From: Rhizaria sp. SCN 62-66 | Taxonomy: Eukaryota; Rhizaria, unplaced | Direction of reading: 5' to 3' | Assembly: GCA_001724265.1 (NCBI GenBank) | Contig: MEDY01000708.1 | Span: 1-24,477, forward strand | DNA length: 24,477 nt | Part shown: positions 18,317 through 24,477 of the stretch, one piece after another | Layout of the letters: the number at the start of each line of letters is the position of its first letter | Numbering within the stretch: the stretch's first letter is position 1 | Notes under the pieces: generated by a model | What the model saw: only the letters and a program-made list of their open reading frames with translations | Told to the model about the DNA's origin: nothing | Database searches by the model: none | Translations under genes and position numbers: made by a program

Positions 18317-21300
18317 ATGAACGTCGAGGGCCCGCGATTGCCCTCCGCGGCTGAGACGGCCCTGGCGCAGCTCTCGCACCCGTCCGTCTCGAGCGCCTTT
18401 CGCGGCGTCTCCGGCCAGGTCCGGCTCCCTCGTCTCGGCCAAACCGCGCTGCTAGCGATGAACACAACCTACGACTCCTCCTCCTCAGCAGCTTTCGCTG
18501 CCGACGCCACCCCGTCAGGCGGCGGCTCGGCAGCGGTCTTTTCACCTTTTGGCACCGGCGGTGACGACGCGACGTGGTCGCACCCGCGCCGCCGCTGGTG
18601 CCGACTTGCTCTGCGCGTGCGCATGGCCACCTGGCGTGGTGCATTGCTTGGCCCTCAGCCAGTGCGACTAGCGACCTCTGTCTCCTCAAACACGCTTGGT
18701 AACAGCATTAATAGGGGCAAGGCGGACGCGAAGCGGCGCGGCAAGCGCGGCGACGGCAGCGACAGCAGCGGCAGCAACAGTGGCGGCAGTGGCAGCGACA
18801 CAGACTCTGACAGCGACAGCTCCAGCGACAGTGACAACAACAGCGACGACGACGACAACGACGCTGCTGCGGACAACAACGCGAGCGCACTCGCGGCTCT
18901 CAACGGGCTCAGCCGCAACAAGACCAGCAAGAGCGGCGGCATTGACGGCGACGCCGATGCTGAGGAGCGCAGCAAGCTCCGCCGCGAGCGTCGCCGCCGC
19001 CGCCATCGCCGCCACCGCAGGACTCGCGGCAGCGGCAACGGCGACGGCGACGGTGACGGTGACCACGACGGCAACGACGACGCCAACAGCGGTAACGACA
19101 GCGACGGTGACGACGCTGACGTGGGCAGCGGCAGCAAGCGGCGCAAGAGCAAGCGCCGCGGCGACAAGAAGGACAAAAAAGACAAGAAGGACAAACAGGA
19201 CAAGCAGCAACAGCAGCCGAAGCACGGTCTAGAGCCCTCGCCGACCAACCCTTTCGCGCCCTTGATCGTCCCGAACCGCCCGCTGCGCACACGCAAGCAT
19301 CTGCTGACGCCGCAGGACCCGATTGTGAAGGCGGCGAAGCGCGGCGACGTAGCACGACTGAAGCTCATCATCGACTCGTACGATCCTGGCTACGACGTGC
19401 GGTGTCTAATCAACGCACCCGATCAGGCCGGTTCACATTCAATCCTCCACACGATCTGGCCCGGGCACGTCGCCGCGCTGGCGCTGCTGCTGCTGCACGG
19501 CGCGGATCCGAACAAGCAGAACAACCGCCTCAACACGGCGCTCCACTTCGGCTGCGAGCGCGGGAACAAAGCCATCATCCACCTGCTTATCCGCTACGGC
19601 GCAAACGCGGAGCTCGAGAACGCAAACAAGCAGCTGCCCTGGCAGACGCCCTATGCCGAGGCGGACCAGCTCGCCATGCGGCTCTTTGTCGAGCGCTGCC
19701 TGCTAGAACGCAAGGGCGGGTATTCAGTCTCAACCACTGCGCTCAAGCTGCCCAATCCGCGTGCGCAGACGCCCTTCCGCGCAGAGTTCTACCGCGCGAG
19801 GTACGTGGGATATCTCATCAAAATAGCGAAATATAAATTAAACGCATTGTGTGTGTGTGTTTTTTTTTTTTTTTTTTTTTTTTTTCGAATTGTTGGATGT
19901 CTGCGTTATGTTTGTGTATTTTGTAGGGACCGTGAGACGGCTGCAAATGCGCCGTTGCAGACCGCAATCGGCGCTCTCGTCACAGCAACCGAGGCAGCAG
20001 TCCTAGCCGAGACCCATAGAGGCGCACTCAGCGGCTCTGACGTTGGCCGCGACGACATTGGCGACGATGGCAACACGAGCGGTATCATGAGCGTGACCAC
20101 GAGCACAGTCAACCCCGCCGCTGCGACTGCTGCTCATGGCGACGATAAATCACTCGTTCGTCTCGTCACAGAGCACGGCTCACTGCGCCGCCCCGGCACC
20201 TCGGCCTGGGTGCGTCCCCACGGCGGCGGCCTAACTTCCCGCGCCGGTGGCTCAACTTCCGCGAAGGCGCCCTCGACGGCGGCTGCGACGACCGCGGCGG
20301 CCGCTGCCGAGTCTGCTGCGGCGGCGTTGCGCGCACTATCGCTCGCACCAGACTGCACGTTTGCTGCGGGCGACACTGCCGCTAAGCGGGATGGCCAGGC
20401 CAAGTCACGCAGTAGCGCAAACGCTGGCGGTGGCGCTGGCGCCAATGGAGCGAAGGCTGATGTGGACACGTACTTGCCGCCCCATTTGGCGATTTTGAAG
20501 CTTTACGCGGGAAAAAGCAAGCCCATCGATCGCTCAAATAACGTGCCAAACTTGACTGCTCATAGGCTGATCACCAGGCCCGCGACCGCGTTTGCCGGCT
20601 CCAGCGCCGGCTTAGTCAGCGGAGCGACTGCTAACGCGACCGGTCTTGGTGGTGGCAACGCTGCTGCTGCGGCTGCTTCTGTTGCTGGAGCGACACAGGG
20701 TTTCTCGCGGCTGCCGCCCCGGTCCCAGCACGCCGCACTGGCGCGCGCGCGCGAGACTGAGTCTCTCGACAACAGCGCTGATCCCAGCGCGAACAATGCT
20801 GGCGCGTACGCGGGTGCAGTGACGGCACGTGCACGCAGTGCTCTATCGCACCGCAGGGATAGTTCCACTCGGAACAAGACCAGCGCTACTGCTGCTTTGA
20901 CTTCTGCTTCGGGTAGCGTAGCGGCTAACCATGCGGTGCCGCGCGCTGCGACTGCTCGCGTGTCCACTGCCAATGCAATTATCGCTGCCAGCAACACCAG
21001 CAATGGTAGCCATGCGGGCAACGGTGCGATGATCTCTGGCAGTATCAGGCCTGCAACCAGCGCCCGGCTTCACAACTCTGTGGGCGCCGGTGCCCACGGC
21101 CACGATGCGAGCTCACATTCGCATTCGCAGTCGTCGTTGTTGTTCCAGCAGCACAGCAGCATCACCGCGCAGCCTTCGAGCTGGGGCGTCAAGGCGCGGC
21201 TTCACGCCGCCGACGAGAGCCGCCGCCGCATCAACGGCACCAACTCAAACAATAACAACACCACCACGACCGGCAACGCGAACCTCGGCGGCAGTCAGAG

Positions 21301-23233
21301 GCGGCGTGGGAAGAACGCAACTACTGGTTGCCACCGGAGCAACGCGGTTGATCATTTCCCGTCTCCCAGTCACGGCGACAGCGGCGACGGCGCTTTTGGC
21401 GGCAGCGGCGACGCTGGAGGCTCTGAAGCGAGTGGCAGTGAGTTCGACTCTTCCGACAGCGACGGTAACGACGCTAACCGTAACCGCGCCGACGACGGCG
21501 ACGGCGGTCACGACGGCAACGGCCACCCTCGCAGTCGTGGCCGCAGTAGTGGCAAGAGTAGCGGCTTTGTGATTGACGTCCCGGGCGCCCCTGTGCCCCG
21601 CGCTGTCGGCCGCCTCGACTCTCACCTCGGCACACATAGCAGCGCCACACCACATGCAAACGGTCCTGCGTACATGCACGGCAACAGCAGCTACAACTCG
21701 TACCCTACGACTAAGCCTAAGGGTGGTTTGACCGGTCTCAACGCCCATGTCGGCGGCAGCAGCGAGTCTCTCGCTGCTGCCACTCCCGACGCTGCTGCTT
21801 CTGCGGCTGCGCCCGCTGCTGCGGGATGGGATGAGCGGCCTGCGACGTTCACGCCAGCGCGTCTGGCGCCGGCCAGTGCGGCGCGCGCGCTTGTGACGCG
21901 CCGCATCGCCGCCGCGCACGTCGCCGCGCTCGAGGCCACGGTCGGCATTCTGCGGCGCACGGCAGCGCTGCCCTCGTCAAACAGCAGCAGCAGCAGCAGC
22001 AGCGGCAGTGGCACCAGCAGCGCTCGGGGCGATAGCGTGAGCGGCGTGAGCGTTGGTGTCAACTCCGATCGCGGCGCGAGTGAGGGACTGCCGATTGCCG
22101 GGATCAGTCTCAGGTCGCCTCTGGACATGATGACGCCACGCCCTAACCCGAGCGGCGCTTTGCCTGACAATGCTTTCACTGGTGGCAGCAACGCTGGTGG
22201 AGTCGACGGCCACGGAACGGGCGATGCGCCAACTGCGGGTGGTCGGCGCAGTAAGACTCAGAGCGGCGCCACTGGCTCTAACACGGCTGCAAGCTCGAGC
22301 TCGAGCTCCAGCTCTAGCTTCAACGCCAACGTTAGTGCTGACGCTAGCAGCGCGCTTGCGGTACAAGTTGCGCGTGGGTTAAGTCAAGCCGCGATGTGGA
22401 TGCGTCCATGGCTCTCTTCCAACGCTGTTAACGCGAGCGCGGTTGCATCTGGCTCCGGTGTTGCTCAGCCTGGCTCTGCTGGCGCCGTCAGTGCGGGCAA
22501 GGTTGGCACTGTTGGAGTTACTATGGGCGAGGCGGGGACTGGAAAGGAGACCACCGCAGCGCGAGTCATGCATTTACTCGACCTGGCCGGTATTACTGCT
22601 AACAATAACAGCAACAACAACAATAACTCTGAGAACGCCAACGTGAACGCCAACAACCGTTTCATGAGCTCGTACGCGGGTGCGCACGGTCTCTCCTCTG
22701 CTGCGCGCGACGGGGCTCGCGCTGCTGTTGCTGGCAACTCTGGCGCTGGTACCTCTGGTGCGAGTAGCTCTGGCGCTGGCGTTGTTGTTGGCAGTGGTAT
22801 TCCAGTCCTGCCAATGGATCCGAGTCGTTGGGACTCTGCGCATGATGCGAGCAACAACACCAGCGATCCCACTCAACCCGGTAAGAATGCCGAACAACAG
22901 CCGCAGCAGCAGGGTGTCGCGAGTGTCCGTGGTTGGCGCGAGCTGCGTGGTCGCGACGGCGGTCACTTAGACTCGTCTAAGTACCAAAACAACACGGATA
23001 AGGGTCTCACCACAGGTACCAACGCGGCGGCAGCGGGCCAGGGGCAGTCCGGGCGCGTCGCCGCGACTGTGAGCGCGAACACGAGCGTTGTCGCAGACGC
23101 GCGTGCGACGCTGCGCGAGATTGAGATCAAGCAACAGCACGCTGCGCTGCGGCGCCGGGCGATGCTGGAGCGCGGGCACACGAACATGCGGAGAGCGGAG
23201 AGGCGCGATTCTGAGTTTTTGAAGAAAATTTAA
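18317..23233 (+). CDS. Ankyrin-repeat protein with very long low-complexity regions
   Basis: Two exons, 18317-19800 and 19927-23233, join in phase 2 (AG/G, giving RARDRE) to encode 1596 residues. An in-frame TAG sits directly before the ATG, fixing the start unless an upstream exon is spliced on. Residues about 145-190 are Ser/Asp-rich, about 215-235 very basic (RRERRRRRHRRHRR), and about 273-300 a Lys/Asp run with QQQQ, possibly nuclear localisation signals. Residues 334 to about 465 hold roughly three ankyrin repeats, clearest in LHTIWPGHVAALALLLLHGA and LHFGCERGNKAIIHLLIRYG; these normally bind other proteins. Most of the remaining sequence, over 1000 residues, is disordered, with Ser, Asn, Ala and Gly runs. 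The last roughly 45 residues form a charged, probably helical tail (ATLREIEIKQQHAALRRR) and look more constrained than the rest. No enzyme domain is seen. The partner and role are unknown. The gene shares its upstream region with the minus-strand giant gene. Confidence 0.88.
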   Translation: MNVEGPRLPSAAETALAQLSHPSVSSAFRGVSGQVRLPRLGQTALLAMNTTYDSSSSAAFAADATPSGGGSAAVFSPFGTGGDDATWSHPRRRWCRLALRVRMATWRGALLGPQPVRLATSVSSNTLGNSINRGKADAKRRGKRGDGSDSSGSNSGGSGSDTDSDSDSSSDSDNNSDDDDNDAAADNNASALAALNGLSRNKTSKSGGIDGDADAEERSKLRRERRRRRHRRHRRTRGSGNGDGDGDGDHDGNDDANSGNDSDGDDADVGSGSKRRKSKRRGDKKDKKDKKDKQDKQQQQPKHGLEPSPTNPFAPLIVPNRPLRTRKHLLTPQDPIVKAAKRGDVARLKLIIDSYDPGYDVRCLINAPDQAGSHSILHTIWPGHVAALALLLLHGADPNKQNNRLNTALHFGCERGNKAIIHLLIRYGANAELENANKQLPWQTPYAEADQLAMRLFVERCLLERKGGYSVSTTALKLPNPRAQTPFRAEFYRARYVGYLIKIAKYKLNALCVCVFFFFFFFFRIVGCLRYVCVFCRDRETAANAPLQTAIGALVTATEAAVLAETHRGALSGSDVGRDDIGDDGNTSGIMSVTTSTVNPAAATAAHGDDKSLVRLVTEHGSLRRPGTSAWVRPHGGGLTSRAGGSTSAKAPSTAAATTAAAAAESAAAALRALSLAPDCTFAAGDTAAKRDGQAKSRSSANAGGGAGANGAKADVDTYLPPHLAILKLYAGKSKPIDRSNNVPNLTAHRLITRPATAFAGSSAGLVSGATANATGLGGGNAAAAAASVAGATQGFSRLPPRSQHAALARARETESLDNSADPSANNAGAYAGAVTARARSALSHRRDSSTRNKTSATAALTSASGSVAANHAVPRAATARVSTANAIIAASNTSNGSHAGNGAMISGSIRPATSARLHNSVGAGAHGHDASSHSHSQSSLLFQQHSSITAQPSSWGVKARLHAADESRRRINGTNSNNNNTTTTGNANLGGSQRRRGKNATTGCHRSNAVDHFPSPSHGDSGDGAFGGSGDAGGSEASGSEFDSSDSDGNDANRNRADDGDGGHDGNGHPRSRGRSSGKSSGFVIDVPGAPVPRAVGRLDSHLGTHSSATPHANGPAYMHGNSSYNSYPTTKPKGGLTGLNAHVGGSSESLAAATPDAAASAAAPAAAGWDERPATFTPARLAPASAARALVTRRIAAAHVAALEATVGILRRTAALPSSNSSSSSSSGSGTSSARGDSVSGVSVGVNSDRGASEGLPIAGISLRSPLDMMTPRPNPSGALPDNAFTGGSNAGGVDGHGTGDAPTAGGRRSKTQSGATGSNTAASSSSSSSSSFNANVSADASSALAVQVARGLSQAAMWMRPWLSSNAVNASAVASGSGVAQPGSAGAVSAGKVGTVGVTMGEAGTGKETTAARVMHLLDLAGITANNNSNNNNNSENANVNANNRFMSSYAGAHGLSSAARDGARAAVAGNSGAGTSGASSSGAGVVVGSGIPVLPMDPSRWDSAHDASNNTSDPTQPGKNAEQQPQQQGVASVRGWRELRGRDGGHLDSSKYQNNTDKGLTTGTNAAAAGQGQSGRVAATVSANTSVVADARATLREIEIKQQHAALRRRAMLERGHTNMRRAERRDSEFLKKI
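19801..19926 (+). other. Stop-free intron of 126 bases (42 codons) in the ankyrin gene
   Basis: It starts GTACGT, ends TTTTGTAG, and is AT-rich like the other introns, unlike its GC-rich flanks. Its length is divisible by three and it has no in-frame stop, so the open frame reads through. Retention would insert 42 residues, including an eight-Phe run, just after the ankyrin repeats. I treat it as an intron because of the matching splice sites, base composition and the abrupt change in residue make-up. Confidence 0.88.
19848..19885. repeat. Compound microsatellite: TG tract followed by 26 T
   Basis: A TG repeat (19848-19860) runs directly into a T homopolymer (19860-19885) inside the ankyrin-gene intron. 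The T run precedes the 3' splice site by about 40 bases and could act as an extended polypyrimidine tract. Its exact length may be uncertain because of sequencing error in homopolymers. Confidence 0.85.
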
Positions 23234-23720
23234 CTGATTAAAATCTGATACATAGTTCCTTTTGTCGCTTTCACAAGCGACCTCCGAGTCAGCTCAGAAA
23301 TGGACTGCAGCGGCAACGAAATCCAGGAAATTATTACGAAGGATAAATAGATCAAACAAAGAGTTTTCTCACTTGAATTGAGATATATTCTATCTTTGGC
23401 TACGGGAAAAATGTATTCATTATTTAATTCTGGTTTACCTTTCTTGAACTCAAGATATACCTTGAAACATGTTTTGCTTGTGTCGGCTGCACACTGGCCC
23501 GAGTTGGATGGAAACGATCAAGATTGCGAAATAATCATCGTCACAACAAGCTAAATTTCACGAGATCGAATATAAATCCGCGTTTTAAACATTTCTCGTT
23601 CATTATACATGGCATCATGCGCGGTGTGGTGTAATCTACGATCATTTCTTCAGCTCACCCCCGTTGCATGTTCTTTGTATTAATATGGTTTGTTCTTCAA
23701 ATCACAAAGTCTTTGTCGAG
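23234..23720. other. AT-rich spacer and upstream region of the B-box gene
   Basis: No gene is seen. No canonical AATAAA lies close behind the ankyrin stop. A TATAAAT at 23571-23577 is about 150 bases before the B-box start and could be a TATA element. An in-frame ATG at 23664 would add 19 AT-rich codons to the next gene. I prefer the later start. Confidence 0.5.
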
Positions 23721-24477
23721 ATGGCGACGAAGGTGCCCAGCTGCAAATGCTGCGGCAAAACCCTTCGCGCTACTGGCAAGAGTCGTCCCCCTATTCTTTG
23801 TCATGAATGTCTCAAGGTACGAATCTTCGAACCAAACGCGCCAGTCTGGGCGCAATCCATCCGTACATTCTTTTACATTCGTTCATGGCACATAAACCAC
23901 AATATCACAACGAAGTATGTTTGTGGACACGATCTCATGTTTTTCTTGGTTTTCATTTGTTTCACTTTTACATTCAGTCTGAGATTGACCTCCAAAGCGA
24001 GCCCTATTCGTCGTAGTCCGATGATAAGACTCACACTTGCAGCGACATGAGTGCCGATGGCAGTGTCGTAAGTGGTGCCATCGTGTCAATACTTGACACT
24101 CCTGCGCGTCGTAACCCTAACGTACGTATCAACTGGTCGCTAGTCAACATTTAATGCTTCCGAGAGTTGACGCACGACACCAATGCTCATGGCTCATAAC
24201 GTGTGACTAATGAAGAGGACTAAAAAACCTACTTGTTGCTGACGAGTATCACATTCACAGAATTTCTTACATCACCTGTTTCCATAACATTATTATCTGC
24301 CCGATTCAAACGTTCATAGTGTTGCTACAAGCACGACGAGCCCGTACTCATGCTCTACTGGTGCGACACCTGTGTCAACGTCGTCTGCAGCCACTGCGCA
24401 CTTATCAACGGTGAGCACAATAACCACGCCATCCGCAGCGTCAAAACCAAACACGCTGAGCTACGCTCTCACGCTGC
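23721..24477 (+). CDS. B-box zinc-finger (TRIM-like) protein, N-terminal part, cut by the window end
   Basis: Three exons are visible, 23721-23816, 24017-24121 and 24320 to the window end, all joined in phase 0, giving 119 residues. Both introns (200 and 198 bases) start GTACG; the acceptors are CGTCGTAG and CGTTCATAG. Exon 1 has a cysteine module, C-x2-C then C-x2-C 15 residues later (SCKCCGK, LCHECLK), and exon 2 adds His and Cys shortly after. Exon 3 holds a textbook type-2 B-box: C-x2-H (CYKH), C-x2-C-x4-C-x2-C (CDTCVNVVCSHC), then H-x2-H (EHNNH). The sequence continues HAIRSVKTKHAEL, like the start of the coiled coil in TRIM proteins. The first module could be a degenerate B-box 1 or another zinc-binding fold; no RING is visible. 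The start at 23721 has a favourable context (G at -3 and +4). Without the rest, ligase activity cannot be claimed. The exon 2 boundary is the least certain. Confidence 0.8.

Noticed and set aside
19801-19926. A transmembrane segment in the ankyrin protein formed by the Phe run
   Set aside because: The hydrophobic stretch comes from reading through an intron with clear splice sites, so it is not part of the spliced protein.
23664-23720. Earlier in-frame ATG for the B-box gene
   Set aside because: The extra 19 codons are AT-rich and unlike the coding sequence, and the ATG at 23721 has the better start context.
24043-24121. Alternative start of B-box exon 2 at the CAG ending 24042
   Set aside because: Joined in phase 0 to exon 1 it meets a TGA after 17 codons. 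The acceptor at 24014-24016 keeps the frame open through to the B-box exon.

Overview
The window is nuclear DNA from a single-celled eukaryote. Five protein genes and the start of a sixth are separated by AT-rich, gene-poor spacers. The coding parts are strongly GC-rich and full of Ala, Ser, Asn, Gln, Asp and Gly runs. The seven introns I can place are short (about 110-200 bases) and AT-rich, and all begin with GTACG. Low-complexity expansions, few introns, a TRIM-like B-box gene and a WH2/VCA-type actin regulator suggest a free-living protist. I cannot fix the lineage from sequence alone.

Layout from left to right: 1-1285 is AT-rich spacer plus a leader that may be spliced. 1286-2720 (+, four exons) encodes a coiled-coil, proline-rich protein ending in a WH2-like motif and an acidic tail with Trp. 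2721-3870 is spacer. 3871-7341 (+, one exon) is an F-box/leucine-rich-repeat protein with large disordered flanks. 7342-7779 is the leader of 7780-10614 (+, one exon), the XPD/Rad3/ERCC2 helicase of TFIIH and the one gene whose function is certain. 10615-10946 is a short convergent 3' spacer. 10947-17804 (-, two exons) encodes a 2229-residue protein that is probably alpha-helical, with a presequence-like N terminus and possible PPR-type repeats. 17805-18316 is a divergent promoter region. 18317-23233 (+, two exons) is an ankyrin-repeat protein embedded in very long disordered segments. 23234-23720 is spacer. 23721-24477 (+, at least three exons, cut by the window end) is a B-box zinc-finger, TRIM-like protein.

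The neighbours do not form an obvious pathway. They look like an ordinary eukaryotic gene neighbourhood: DNA repair/transcription (XPD), probable ubiquitin ligase components (F-box/LRR, possibly the B-box protein), a cytoskeletal regulator, and two proteins of unknown role. I saw no mobile element, CRISPR array, tRNA or rRNA. The most notable points are the uniform GTACG donor sites, a roughly 93-residue cysteine-containing insert inside the XPD iron-sulfur domain, a VCA-like tail on gene 1, and a length-3n, stop-free intron in the ankyrin gene.
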